From contig NZ_JAVDDT010000001.1 of assembly GCF_030848495.1 (NCBI RefSeq), forward strand, positions 372,001 through 436,000: a stretch of 64,000 nucleotides of DNA, in the 5' to 3' direction. Source of the DNA: Natronospira bacteriovora. GTDB taxonomy: Bacteria > Pseudomonadota > Gammaproteobacteria > Natronospirales > Natronospiraceae. The position numbers and the translations under genes are program-made. Numbering within the stretch: the first letter of the stretch is position 1; every line of letters begins with the position of its first letter. Positions 1-8,741 of the stretch are shown one piece after another. Below the pieces are notes generated by a model. The model saw only the letters and a program-made list of their open reading frames with translations. It searched no databases and was not told where the DNA came from.

Positions 1-47
1 GGAGATTCAGGGCATTGATCTGGACGCCGCCACCTCGCCACTTGTTC

Positions 48-220
48 AGTGAACAGTTCCCAGTTCCCAGTGAACAGCAGGCCATGCCAACCGAGCGGCC
101 TTCTGTTTCCTGATGGCTTGGTGTCACACTGAGCGCTAGGCTGTCGGGGCTTATCCGAAGCAGTACGGCGTTTATCTTCTGCACGGCCGGCTGTTCACTG
201 GGAACTGTTCACTGTTCACT
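48..220. repeat. MITE-like repeat, copy A
   Basis: This is a ~170-bp element bounded by inverted ends. The left end reads AGTGAACAGTTCCCAGT and the right end carries the complementary ACTGGGAACTGTTCACT-type sequence. The GTTCCCAGT unit is locally duplicated at the left end. The interior (TGCCAACCGA, CTGTTTCCTGAT, TTATCCGAAGC) matches the copies at 1905-2078 and 2632-2797 but is the most diverged of the three. It fills the gap upstream of the 242 gene, so that gene's promoter must lie in or beside it. No protein is encoded. Confidence 0.85.
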
Positions 221-241
221 AACCCTCTGCTGGGGCTAAAT

Positions 242-682
242 ATGAATAGATCACAGATTAGAGAGAGAACAATCCACGGCTTCGACGACATGATCGCCAT
301 TGCCGCCGCCGAGCCGCAGCCGCACAAGCTGCTGACGGTGCTCTTGCGGATTGATCATGCCTACGCCCAGGGTGATGATGGCAAGACACGGCCCATCGAG
401 AATGAGGGCGAGCTGGTGCCGATTGCCATCAAGAGCTTCGATATCGATGAAAAGCTGGACTTTGCCAGCCTCAAGGAGGATGCCGATGCCGGGGCGCCGG
501 GCTGGGGCCTGATGATGATGGCCGTCCTGCCCGGCCAGGGGCCGAATCCGCCCTCCGAAGAGGATGTGGACAATCACCTCAAGCGCATGGCACAGACCAT
601 CCTGTCTGGTGGCAGTCTGGATCGCTTCCTGTTCATCGATCGTGAAGGCAATGCGGTGAGCATGGAGTCCCAGCATGGCTGA
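242..682 (+). CDS. hypothetical protein upstream of moeA
   Basis: A 146-aa soluble acidic protein with no signal peptide or membrane segment. Its layout (PHKLLTVLL near residue 28, a central GWGLMMMAVLPG, a C-terminal SGGSLDRFLFIDREGN) recalls a family of ~140-aa proteobacterial proteins often labelled ribonucleotide reductase subunit alpha. That label has no evident functional basis, and no reductase motif is visible here. The gene overlaps the start of moeA by 8 bp, which suggests translational coupling and a role near molybdenum cofactor metabolism. That role is inference only. Confidence 0.75.
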   Translation: MNRSQIRERTIHGFDDMIAIAAAEPQPHKLLTVLLRIDHAYAQGDDGKTRPIENEGELVPIAIKSFDIDEKLDFASLKEDADAGAPGWGLMMMAVLPGQGPNPPSEEDVDNHLKRMAQTILSGGSLDRFLFIDREGNAVSMESQHG

Positions 683-1916
683 AGCCGTCAGCTGTGACAG
701 CAACGCCCACAAGCTGCTCTCCGTCGAGGACGCCCGTGCCCGATTGCTGGAGACCGCTGCCCCCCTGGACGGCGCAGAAACGCTGCCCCTGATTGATTGC
801 CTGGGGCGGACACTGGCCGTCGATGTCATTGCCGAAAGCCCGACACCACCGGCGGATAACAGCGCCATGGATGGTTACGCCTTTCGTGCGAAGGAACTGC
901 GAGAGGGTGAAGGCCTGCCCTTGAGTCAGCGCATTCCTGCCGGCCATGCGCCCTCACCGCTGAAGCCAGGCACTGCGGCGCGGATCTATACCGGTGCCGT
1001 CATTCCGGACGGCGCGGATACCGTGGTCATGCAGGAGCGCTGCCGCGAAAACGAGGGCCAGGTCTTCGTGGACGGGCCAGTCAAGGTGGGTGACAACATT
1101 CGTCGCGCAGGCGAGGACATTGCGGCCGGTGACACGGTCCTTTCGGCCGGGCAACGCCTTCGGCCACAGGATATCGGCGTTGCCGCCGGCTCCGGACGGG
1201 ACGCGCTGAGCGTCCGCCGTCGCCCGGTGGTCGCCATTCTCTCCACCGGGGATGAACTGGTTCAGCCCGGCCAGCCCTTGGGCCCGGCACAGATTTACAA
1301 CAGCAACGAGAGCATGCTGACCGGCCTGCTCTCATCCATGGGCTGTGAAGTCCTGCCGGCCTGGCGCGTTGAAGACACCGCCGACGCCACACGCAATGCT
1401 CTAAATGAAGCGGCCGCCCAGGCCGACCTGATCATTTCCAGCGGTGGTGTCTCCGTCGGCGATGAGGATCACGTCAAGGCCGCCGTCCAGGCCCTGGGAT
1501 CCCTGGATCTCTGGCGTATTGCCGTCAAGCCGGGCAAGCCCGTGGCCTTCGGGCATGTGAACCATCAAGACCGCAAGGTGGCTTTCCTGGGCCTGCCCGG
1601 CAATCCGGTCTCCCTGTTCGTCACCTTTCTCCTGTTTGGCGCTCCCCTGTTGCGCCATCTGCAGGGCCGGGACAGGATCGTCCCGGCACCTGTCCTGCTG
1701 CCCGCAAACTTCGAACGGCCGAAACCCGGCAAGCGCGAGGAATACCTGCGGGTTCGTGTCGAAGACGGCCGACTCCAGACCTACCCCCACCAGGGTTCGG
1801 GTGTACTGAGCTCCGCCAGTTGGGCGGATGGGCTGGCGAGGGTGCCCGCCGGAGAGACGGTGGCTTTGGGGGATTCCGTGGAATATTTTGGTTTTGACAA
1901 GTTAAGTGAACAGTGA
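675..1916 (+). CDS. moeA: molybdopterin molybdenumtransferase MoeA
   Basis: A 413-aa protein of the usual MoeA length. MoeA inserts molybdate into adenylylated molybdopterin in the last step of molybdenum cofactor synthesis. The N-terminal half has the DNSAMDGYA motif (about residues 60-68). The MoCF-binding domain follows, with STGDELV near residue 190, IYNSNE after it, SSGGVSVGDEDHV near 255-267 and GLPGNPVSLF near 306-315. The C-terminal beta domain (PGKREEYLRVRV) is present. The last residues, SEQ, and the stop codon are read from the left end of repeat copy B, so the repeat has inserted into, or supplied, the 3' end of the gene. Confidence 0.97.
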   Translation: MAEAVSCDSNAHKLLSVEDARARLLETAAPLDGAETLPLIDCLGRTLAVDVIAESPTPPADNSAMDGYAFRAKELREGEGLPLSQRIPAGHAPSPLKPGTAARIYTGAVIPDGADTVVMQERCRENEGQVFVDGPVKVGDNIRRAGEDIAAGDTVLSAGQRLRPQDIGVAAGSGRDALSVRRRPVVAILSTGDELVQPGQPLGPAQIYNSNESMLTGLLSSMGCEVLPAWRVEDTADATRNALNEAAAQADLIISSGGVSVGDEDHVKAAVQALGSLDLWRIAVKPGKPVAFGHVNHQDRKVAFLGLPGNPVSLFVTFLLFGAPLLRHLQGRDRIVPAPVLLPANFERPKPGKREEYLRVRVEDGRLQTYPHQGSGVLSSASWADGLARVPAGETVALGDSVEYFGFDKLSEQ

Positions 1917-2078
1917 ACAGTTCCCAGTGAACAGCTGGTCGTGCCAACCGAATGGCCCTCTGTTTCCTGATTGATCGGTGCCACCCTGAGTGCGAAGTTG
2001 CCCCGGTTTATCCGAAGCGGCACGGCGTCTCTCTTCAGCACGGCCTGCTGTTCACTGGGAACTGGGAACTGTTCACTC
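1905..2078. repeat. MITE-like repeat, copy B
   Basis: This copy begins AGTGAACAGTGAACAGTTCCCAGTG, overlaps the moeA stop codon, and ends ACTGGGAACTGTTCACT just before the moaB ribosome binding site. It differs from copy C (2632-2797) at only a few positions, for example CTGGTC against CTGGCC and CCCCGGTTTA against CCTCGCTTTA. Copies B and C lie in the same orientation and enclose moaB. Confidence 0.9.
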
Positions 2079-2096
2079 TTTTTTCCGGAGGAAAAA

Positions 2097-2630
2097 ATGT
2101 CCCGACAAGGCTGTGCTGACAAACCGTTTCGACCGATCCGCATTGCGGTGCTGACGGTGTCCGACTCCCGGACACGGGAGAATGACACCTCCGGTGACAC
2201 CCTGCAGGAGCGACTGGAATCGGCCGGGCATGAACTGGCGGAACGGATGATCGTGAAGGACGACATCTTTCAGCTGCGGGCCGTTGTTTCGCGCTGGATC
2301 GCCGATGAGAGCGTGGACTGCGTGCTGATTACCGGCGGCACGGGCATCACCGGCCGCGACAATACCCCGGAAGCCATTCGCCCCCTGCTGGTACGTGACA
2401 TCCCCGGCTTCGGCGAGCTGTTCCGCCATTACAGCCTGGAAGAGATCGGCACCTCCACCGTCCAGTCCCGGGCCTTCGCCGGCACCGCCAACGCCACGCT
2501 GATCTTCGCCCTGCCCGGCTCCACCGGCGCCTGCCGCACCGCCTGGGATCGAATTCTCGGCGACCAGCTGGACAGCCGAACCGGGCCTTGCAACTTCATC
2601 TCCCTGATTCCGCGGTTGAATGAAAGTTGA
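2097..2630 (+). CDS. moaB: molybdenum cofactor biosynthesis protein MoaB
   Basis: A 177-aa MoaB/MogA-type protein, which adenylylates molybdopterin before MoeA acts. Visible MoCF-domain motifs are [10 protein letters not shown] near residues 17-26, the [12 protein letters not shown] loop near 78-89, and the late [15 protein letters not shown] segment. The ATG at 2097 is preceded by GGAGG at the right distance. The open frame continues upstream, but only into repeat copy B, so the upstream starts are rejected. The gene is bracketed by two nearly identical direct repeats. It may be transcribed with moeA unless the repeat terminates or initiates transcription. Confidence 0.95.
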   Translation: MSRQGCADKPFRPIRIAVLTVSDSRTRENDTSGDTLQERLESAGHELAERMIVKDDIFQLRAVVSRWIADESVDCVLITGGTGITGRDNTPEAIRPLLVRDIPGFGELFRHYSLEEIGTSTVQSRAFAGTANATLIFALPGSTGACRTAWDRILGDQLDSRTGPCNFISLIPRLNES

Positions 2631-2631
2631 A

Positions 2632-2797
2632 AGTGAACAGTTCCCAGTGAACAGCTGGCCGTGCCAACCGAATGGCCCTCTGTTTCCTGATTGATCGGTG
2701 CCACCCTGAGTGCGAAGTTGCCTCGCTTTATCCGAAGCGGCACGGCGTCTCTCTTCAGCACGGCCTGCTGTTCACTGGGAACTGGGAACTGTTCACT
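2632..2797. repeat. MITE-like repeat, copy C
   Basis: This copy runs from AGTGAACAGTTCCCAGT to ACTGTTCACT. It is almost identical to copy B and in the same orientation. It occupies essentially the whole gap between the moaB stop and the convergent transporter stop at 2802. The near identity of B and C against the diverged copy A suggests recent duplication or gene conversion. Confidence 0.9.
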
Positions 2798-2801
2798 CAA
2801 T

Positions 2802-3683
2802 TCAGGATCCAGCCTCACAGGTCTGGCGGGCGATGCGCAGGCGGCGTTTCTCGTCCAGGCTTTGCAGCAGGATGGGAATGACGATCATGGCCGAGCCCAG
2901 GTAGAACCAGAGGTCCGGAACCTCGGCGAACCACAGCCAGCCCACCACCATGGCCCAGATCAGGCCGGTGTATTCGGCACTGGTGACCTGGTTGGCAGCG
3001 CAGTGCCGATAGGCCAGCAGGATGGTGATGTTGTAGCCGAGGATGAAGAAGGATGAGCCAAAGGCCGTCGCCACCAGGCTCGGATCAAAGGGCGCCCCCT
3101 CCATCACTGCCAGCAACAGCACCGCCGGCAGCACGTAGACATGGGTCAGGATCAGGGTATGCACCATGCTCTGACCACGGGGCAACTTGCGCACCAGCAG
3201 GGCATTGATGGCCAGAGCCACGGCCAGGCCCAGCGCGCTGAGGCTTTCCCAGCTCAGGGCCACGGGGCGCAGGATCACGACAATGCCCAGAAAGCCGCTG
3301 ACCACGGCAAGCAGACTAAGACCGCTCAGGCGCTCACCGAAGAACAGCACCCCCAGCACCATCACCAGCACCGGCGCCGCATAGAAAATGGCATTGGCGG
3401 TGGCCAGAGGCAGGCTGTTGAGCGCCACGATCATGCACAGCACCCCGGCCAGCCCCACATGGGCCCGAATGAGATGAATCTTCGTCCCCTCGAACAGGCG
3501 GCGGCGGTCAATCATGGCCACAAAGGGCAGCAGCATCAGCAGAGTCGCAATGACGCGCAGCAGCACGAACTGGAAGATGGCCACATCGCCACCCTGCCAC
3601 TTGATGATGCTGTCCGAGATGATGGCCAGAAAATTGCCAATCACCAGGAGCATTATCGCGCTGTTCACCGTACGACCCGACAT
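2802..3683 (-). CDS. EamA-family (DMT) transporter
   Basis: A 293-aa inner-membrane protein with about ten hydrophobic helices arranged as two EamA repeats. The substrate cannot be predicted; family members export amino acids, metabolites or drugs. Motifs include the N-terminal IIKWQGGDVAIFQFVLLR segment and NAIFYAAPVLVMVLGVLFFGE at the end of repeat one. The ATG at 3683 has GGAGGG about 9 bp upstream and is preferred over the ATG 24 bp further out. The gene is divergent from the LysR gene at 3800, a common arrangement for a regulator and its target. Confidence 0.9.
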   Translation of the reverse strand: MSGRTVNSAIMLLVIGNFLAIISDSIIKWQGGDVAIFQFVLLRVIATLLMLLPFVAMIDRRRLFEGTKIHLIRAHVGLAGVLCMIVALNSLPLATANAIFYAAPVLVMVLGVLFFGERLSGLSLLAVVSGFLGIVVILRPVALSWESLSALGLAVALAINALLVRKLPRGQSMVHTLILTHVYVLPAVLLLAVMEGAPFDPSLVATAFGSSFFILGYNITILLAYRHCAANQVTSAEYTGLIWAMVVGWLWFAEVPDLWFYLGSAMIVIPILLQSLDEKRRLRIARQTCEAGS

Positions 3684-3746
3684 TGCGTGGAACCCTCCAA
3701 CTGCCATTGAACCTGGGTGAAATTCTAAAGACCCAGACCCATGATG

Positions 3747-3752
3747 TATAAT
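3747..3752 (+). promoter_or_regulatory. candidate -10 box upstream of the LysR gene
   Basis: A perfect TATAAT lies 48 bp before the LysR start codon, inside an AT-rich 90-bp divergent intergenic region that contrasts with the GC-rich flanks. No clear -35 hexamer was found at 17 bp, so activation may depend on a regulator. This is a sequence match only. Confidence 0.4.
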
Positions 3753-3799
3753 GATGATTATTGATGAGTCATTAGTTTTTTAGATAACGGAGTCGCGCC

Positions 3800-4741
3800 A
3801 TGCGCCTGCCGCCGCTCAAAACCCTCCCGGTCTTCGAAGCCGTGGCCCGCCTGAGCAGCTTTTCCCTGGCCGCCCAGGAATTGCATGTCAGCCAGAGTGC
3901 GGTCAGCCACCAGATCCGTCAGCTGGAAGACTGGCTGGGGGAGCCTTTGTTCCTGCGTACCGGACGGAGCATCCGCCTGACCGAGGAAGGCAATCAGTAT
4001 TACGAGCACATCGTCGCCGCCCTGGGTCAGATCCAGCGGGCCAGCGAACAGTTGCAAGGCAACGAGGACAGCCAGATTCGTCTCGCCGCCTACAGCTCCT
4101 TCGCGGTGAGCTGGCTGATTCCACGCATGCAGCAACTACAGCGCCAGCATCCGCAGCTCGACCTGGACCTGGAAATGCTCAGTGATCTGCCCCACATGTC
4201 GGATCGCGTGGGTGACTGTTTCATTGCCATCAACCCGAGACAGCGCGGTTTCAGTTCCGATCTGCTTTATTCCGAACAGATGTTCCCGGTCTGCAGCCGC
4301 AGCTACTGGCAGCAGATGTGCGACGAGCTCCTGGAGGCCGCCCTTATTGAGGGGCCGGAACCGGACTGGATCGAGACAGCGTGGATTCAGCGTTTCACCC
4401 TGCTCTCTGCCACCAGCATCTTCGAAAAGAAGAACGAGGACTGGGCCCGCTGGCTGGCCGCCGATGACCAACGCATGCAAGCAGACACCCGCGTGCAGCA
4501 CTTCAGCCACATGCTGCTGGCCCATGAAGCGGCGCGCCATCACCAGGGCATCGCCCTCAGTAATGACTACATGTTCAGCCCGGATGACAGCGGCCTGGTG
4601 CGATTGCCTTGCCACAATCTGGACACCGGTGACGAGTTCCACTTCGCCTACAAGACCAGCCGTCGCAATGAACCGGCCATTCGCATTCTGCGGCAATGGC
4701 TGCTCCAGGAAGCCTCGCGCTCGGGCCTGAGAAAGGGCTGA
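3800..4741 (+). CDS. LysR-family transcriptional regulator, GcvA-like
   Basis: A 313-aa regulator with an N-terminal winged helix-turn-helix (LKTLPVFEAVARLSSFSLAA, then LHVSQSAVSHQIRQLE, residues about 7-45) of the GcvA/AmpR-like subgroup. It also has a C-terminal periplasmic-binding-like effector domain. It is divergent from the EamA transporter at 2802, which is its most likely target by position. The effector is unknown. Confidence 0.93.
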   Translation: MRLPPLKTLPVFEAVARLSSFSLAAQELHVSQSAVSHQIRQLEDWLGEPLFLRTGRSIRLTEEGNQYYEHIVAALGQIQRASEQLQGNEDSQIRLAAYSSFAVSWLIPRMQQLQRQHPQLDLDLEMLSDLPHMSDRVGDCFIAINPRQRGFSSDLLYSEQMFPVCSRSYWQQMCDELLEAALIEGPEPDWIETAWIQRFTLLSATSIFEKKNEDWARWLAADDQRMQADTRVQHFSHMLLAHEAARHHQGIALSNDYMFSPDDSGLVRLPCHNLDTGDEFHFAYKTSRRNEPAIRILRQWLLQEASRSGLRKG

Positions 4742-4796
4742 GTCGGCATGCTAAGGTATTCTCCATCACTCCATGACAATTCATGAGGGGACGGAA

Positions 4797-5987
4797 ATGC
4801 CCACACTTCGACGCACCCTTGCCCTGACCACTGCCGTGGCCGCCATGACCGCGGGCGCCTGTGGTGAAGAGCCAGGCCCGCTCAGTGACGAGCCCATCGT
4901 GATCGGTGCGACCCAATCCCTGACCGGCGCCTATGCCACGCAGGGCCAGGCGGCCTATAACGGCTATCGCCTGTGCGAAGCCGGCCTCAATGAGGAGGGC
5001 GGGTTGCTGGGGCGCCCCGTGGAGTTCATCATTCATGACGATGAGTCCGACAGTGAACGGGCCATGGCCCTGTATGACACCCTGATCAGCGAAACCGGGG
5101 TGGACGCCGTCCTGGGCCCTTATGGCTCGACGCTCACCGAGGCCGTGGCGCCGGTGACGGAGCGTTACCGCATGGTTCACGTCTCGCCGCTGGCGGCCAC
5201 CAGCTCCATTTGGGAGCAGGGACGGGAGTACCTCTTCATGGTGTTGCCACCGGCCGAACTGTTCCTGGCCGGGCTGATCCACATGGCCGATGACCATGGC
5301 GTGGAACGCATCGCCGTGCTGGCCGAGGATCAACTGTTCCCGGGCGCCGCCGCCCAGGGTGCGGCCGAGCTGGCCCGTGAGCGCGGCATGAGCGTGGTGC
5401 TGGACAGCCGATATGAGAGCGGCCGTGAGGATTTCAGCGCCATTCTCGAGGCCATGGACGAGGCAGGGGCTGATGTACTGGCCATGGCCGCCTCCAACCT
5501 GGATGATTTCATCACCGTTACCCGACAGTTGAAGGAACTGGACATCACGCTGAAGATGTTCGGCACCTCCGGGGCCGTGGATGAATATATCGAAGCGCTG
5601 GGCGCCGATGGCGAGTTCACCTATGGCCTGTCCGCCTGGGAGCCCACTCTGCCCTACCCCGGCATCGATTCCTTCGTGGAAGCCTATGAAGCCCAGTTCG
5701 AGCGCCGGCCCAGTTTTCACGCCGCCGGCGCCTACGGCAGCTGCCAGCTCTTCGCTCTCGCCATTGAAATGGCCGGCTCGCTGGATGCCGACGCCATTCG
5801 CCATCAGCTTCTGAATCTGGAGACCACCACCATATTCGGTCCCTTCGCCGTGGACGAGCGCGGTTATCAGACGGCCAATCAGGGCGTCTTCATACAGTGG
5901 CAGGATGGCGACAAGGTCGTGGTCTGGCCGGAGGAGCAGGCGACGGCCTCACCGCGTATCCCCACACCGGCATGGGATGAGCGCTAG
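4797..5987 (+). CDS. ABC-type branched-chain amino acid-like substrate-binding protein
   Basis: A 396-aa type I periplasmic binding protein (Peripla_BP_6/LivK-like). The start at 4797 has GAGGGG upstream and gives a basic signal sequence followed by a hydrophobic run ending near AGAC, a weak lipobox. Binding-fold motifs are IVIGATQSLTGAYATQGQ near residue 30, then GLNEEGGLLGRPVEF and GPYGSTLTEAVAPV. No ABC permease or ATPase gene is adjacent, so it is an orphan and may serve a transporter elsewhere or act as a sensor component. The ligand cannot be read from the sequence. Confidence 0.9.
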   Translation: MPTLRRTLALTTAVAAMTAGACGEEPGPLSDEPIVIGATQSLTGAYATQGQAAYNGYRLCEAGLNEEGGLLGRPVEFIIHDDESDSERAMALYDTLISETGVDAVLGPYGSTLTEAVAPVTERYRMVHVSPLAATSSIWEQGREYLFMVLPPAELFLAGLIHMADDHGVERIAVLAEDQLFPGAAAQGAAELARERGMSVVLDSRYESGREDFSAILEAMDEAGADVLAMAASNLDDFITVTRQLKELDITLKMFGTSGAVDEYIEALGADGEFTYGLSAWEPTLPYPGIDSFVEAYEAQFERRPSFHAAGAYGSCQLFALAIEMAGSLDADAIRHQLLNLETTTIFGPFAVDERGYQTANQGVFIQWQDGDKVVVWPEEQATASPRIPTPAWDER

Positions 5988-6000
5988 GCCGGCAGTGCAA

Positions 6001-6021
6001 GCAGCAAGGAGCAAGGAGCAA
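6001..6021 (+). repeat. tandem 7-bp repeat carrying Shine-Dalgarno sequences
   Basis: Three consecutive units, (A)GCAAGGA then GCAAGGA then GCAAGC, run directly into the start codon at 6024. Two units contain AAGGA, so the ribosome binding site itself is the repeat. Confidence 0.6.
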
Positions 6022-6023
6022 GC

Positions 6024-7655
6024 ATGCGTATCGGATTGCTGGCCTGGTTTTCCACCACCGGCCTTCTGCTGGGCACGTTCTTCTTCGCCCTGTCCCTGAC
6101 ACCGTCGCTGGTGCCCCGCAGTGAGACGGTGCAAGGCCTGATCTCCGGCCTGTCATTGGCCGCCGGCTACGGCATCGGGGTGGCGGCTGACGCCTTGTGG
6201 CGCTTCATGCACCTGCCCACACCCCGCAAGCACCTCCGCTTCTATCTGCAGCTGACCGCCGGCCTGCTCTGTGGCCTCACCGCCGTCATTTTCCTGTGGC
6301 AGGCGGATCGCTGGCAGAACGCCCTGCGGGCCCTGATGGAAATGGAACCCACTTCTGGGATGCGCTCCCTGGTCATTGCCCTGATCGCGGTACTGGTTTT
6401 CCTGTTTGTTTTCCTGCTGGCTCACGGCTTCCGCCGCACTTTCCTTTTTCTCTCGCGCAAGCTGGAGCGCTTCATCTCGCCGCATTCGGCACACCTCATC
6501 GGTCTTGCCATGGCCTTTGCCCTGTTCTGGGCACTGGTGGACGGCATTCTGTTCTCGGCCGCGCTGCGCAGCGCCGACACCACTCATCAGCAGCTGGATG
6601 CCCTCATGGAGGCCGAGCACGAGGCCCCGCTTGATCCGGCCCTGGCCGGCAGCCCGGCTTCACTGCTGGCCTGGGAGGACATGGGCCGGCAGGGGCGCCG
6701 GTATCTGGCGGGCACGCCCGAACCGGCCGACATCCAGGCGGTGACCGGCGAGGACGCCCAGCGCCCGATCCGGGTCTATGTTGGCCTGAATGCCGGCGAC
6801 TCCCCCGAAGAACGCGCCGAACTGGCCCTGCAGGAACTGATTCGCGTGGGTGGCTTCGACCGCTCCACCCTGTTGCTGATCACGCCCACCGGCACCGGCT
6901 GGGTGGATCCGGCTGGCGTGGAACCCGTGGAATACATGCTGGGCGGGGACGTGGCCAGTGTGGCCGCCCAGTACTCCTATCTGCCCAGCCCCATTTCCCT
7001 GATGGCCGAGGGCGCCTACGGAGCGGAAAGTGCCCGAGCCCTGTTTCAGGCCGTCTATGGCCACTGGACGGAACTGGCGCCGACAAGTCGGCCCGATCTC
7101 TATCTCTTCGGGCTCAGCCTGGGGGCACTCAATTCCGATCGCTCCTTCGACTTCTACGACATCATCAATGACCCCTTCCAGGGGGCCCTCTGGAGTGGCC
7201 CGCCCTTCCGCAGTGACACCTGGCGGGACGCCACCCGGCGGCGCCATCCGGACTCTCCGGCCTGGCTGCCCCGCTTCCGGGATGATGCCGTGATCCGTTT
7301 CGCCAACCAGCAAGGGGGTCTTGAGCAAGGCGCCCGGCCCTGGGGTAATTTCCGCATCGCCTTCCTGCAGTACGCCAGCGACCCCATTACCTTCTTCTCT
7401 CCAGATATAATGTTCCGCGAACCGGACTGGATGCAGTCTCGGCGGGGTCCGGATGTGTCGAAGGATCTTCGCTGGTTCCCGGTGGTGACCATGCTGCAAC
7501 TGGCCGCCGACATGGCGGCAGGCAGCGCGCCCACCGGCTACGGCCACGAGATCGCCGCCAGGGATTATCTCGACGCCTGGATGGCGCTCATGGAGCCTGG
7601 CCATCTGAATGAGGCGCTGGCGCGTCGGCTTCGAAACCATTTCGGCGACCGCTGA
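6024..7655 (+). CDS. membrane-anchored alpha/beta hydrolase (Abhydrolase_9 type)
   Basis: A 543-aa protein. The first ~190 residues form four to five membrane helices, starting TGLLLGTFFFALSLTPSLVPR, a known family signature. The rest is an alpha/beta-hydrolase-like domain with RPIRVYVGLNAG, STLLLITPTGTGWVDP near residue 292 and LYLFGLSLGAL near 356, where the GLSLG serine is the likely nucleophile. Family members are largely uncharacterised, so the substrate is unknown. Translation probably depends on the tandem AAGGAGCA repeat just upstream. Confidence 0.88.
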   Translation: MRIGLLAWFSTTGLLLGTFFFALSLTPSLVPRSETVQGLISGLSLAAGYGIGVAADALWRFMHLPTPRKHLRFYLQLTAGLLCGLTAVIFLWQADRWQNALRALMEMEPTSGMRSLVIALIAVLVFLFVFLLAHGFRRTFLFLSRKLERFISPHSAHLIGLAMAFALFWALVDGILFSAALRSADTTHQQLDALMEAEHEAPLDPALAGSPASLLAWEDMGRQGRRYLAGTPEPADIQAVTGEDAQRPIRVYVGLNAGDSPEERAELALQELIRVGGFDRSTLLLITPTGTGWVDPAGVEPVEYMLGGDVASVAAQYSYLPSPISLMAEGAYGAESARALFQAVYGHWTELAPTSRPDLYLFGLSLGALNSDRSFDFYDIINDPFQGALWSGPPFRSDTWRDATRRRHPDSPAWLPRFRDDAVIRFANQQGGLEQGARPWGNFRIAFLQYASDPITFFSPDIMFREPDWMQSRRGPDVSKDLRWFPVVTMLQLAADMAAGSAPTGYGHEIAARDYLDAWMALMEPGHLNEALARRLRNHFGDR

Positions 7656-7740
7656 CCCGTTATCCAGGTTGCATTCCGCCGCCGTCCGCACACGGCGAAA
7701 ACTTGACAGAATGGCTGACTGAATCAGAATCTGATGCCGA

Positions 7741-8646
7741 ATGCATCGAGGAACCATGAACGTGAAGGAACGCTCACACAGGACACCGGAACGGGTGGAC
7801 TGGGCCAATGTAGAACTTCCGGAAACCTGGGCCGACCGAATGACTCGTCACCCCCTGAGTGCCCTCATCAATATGCTGAGGCACCCCTTCAGGAAGCGAC
7901 GAAAGATTGTGCTGCCGGAAGACCTGCCTGGCCGGGATCGTATCCCCAAGTACGCCCTGCTCGAGTTCCATCATCTGCCCAATGGCAACTATTCCGACCG
8001 GGTCAGTCGTGGCTATATCACTGGCTTCGAACGCAGCATGCTGGGCGCCATGCCCTGGCTTCGCGGACGCATTGCCGAGGATCTGGCTGACCACGACGTG
8101 GTACTGGACATCGGAAGTGGGGGCGGGAAAACGGTCAATCACCTGCGCTCAAAGGGGCATTCGGAAGTCTGGGGCCTGGAGCCCTCCCCCTATCTGCTTC
8201 GCCATGCCTGCCGGGATTACCCCGAGGACCGTTTCGTACAGGGCGTGATGGAAGACATCCCCTTTGGCTCCGAGTACTTCGATGCTGTCAGCGTCTCTTT
8301 CGTGCTTCATGAGATGCCACCCCATTACATTCGGAAAGGGCTGGCCGAGATCTGGCGAGTGCTGAAGCCCGGTGGTCGCCTGCTGGTGGGTGAGCCCTCC
8401 CCGGCTCACTACCGCTCCGGCTTACTTGAGGCGATCCAGCGCTGGGGGTGGCGTGGGCTCTATTTCCGCACCCTGTCGCGCAAACTGCATGAGCCCTACA
8501 TCCGTGCCTGGCACGGTATGGATTTTGCGGCTGCCCTTGAGGCCCAGGGATTCAAGGTGCTGACGGTCGACGAAGGCATGCCCGTCAAATACTGGGTCAT
8601 CGAGAAAACAGACGCCGCAGAAAACCCGGCGCCTTCCCCTCCGTAG
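7741..8646 (+). CDS. class I SAM-dependent methyltransferase
   Basis: A 301-aa protein with a Rossmann-type methyltransferase core. Motif I is VVLDIGSGGGKTV near residues 120-132. It is followed by a GLEPSPYLL acidic-loop region, and by AEIWRVLKPGGRLLVGEPS near 202-220. About 110 residues of unassigned N-terminal sequence precede the core. An alternative ATG at 7756 follows a GAGGA with short spacing. The substrate is unknown. The neighbours on both sides are unrelated. Confidence 0.88.
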   Translation: MHRGTMNVKERSHRTPERVDWANVELPETWADRMTRHPLSALINMLRHPFRKRRKIVLPEDLPGRDRIPKYALLEFHHLPNGNYSDRVSRGYITGFERSMLGAMPWLRGRIAEDLADHDVVLDIGSGGGKTVNHLRSKGHSEVWGLEPSPYLLRHACRDYPEDRFVQGVMEDIPFGSEYFDAVSVSFVLHEMPPHYIRKGLAEIWRVLKPGGRLLVGEPSPAHYRSGLLEAIQRWGWRGLYFRTLSRKLHEPYIRAWHGMDFAAALEAQGFKVLTVDEGMPVKYWVIEKTDAAENPAPSPP

Positions 8647-8741
8647 CAGCCGGCGGATGGGCATCCGGAATCTCGGCACGGCTCGGATCGTCCAGCTTCA
8701 CGCAGGCAAGCAACAGGCAGCCTGAATTCAAGTCAGGGGTT

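Noticed and set aside
1905-2090. A molybdenum cofactor riboswitch before moaB
   Set aside because: The only structure in this gap is the 17-bp-TIR repeat, which also occurs in unrelated gaps, so it does not need a riboswitch explanation.
1905-2096. A longer MoaB start at 1971
   Set aside because: The extension is translated repeat copy B; the ATG at 2097 has GGAGG right before it.
4575-5804. A 409-aa minus-strand frame across the LysR and solute-binding genes
   Set aside because: Spans the ends of two well-supported plus-strand genes, so it is a shadow.
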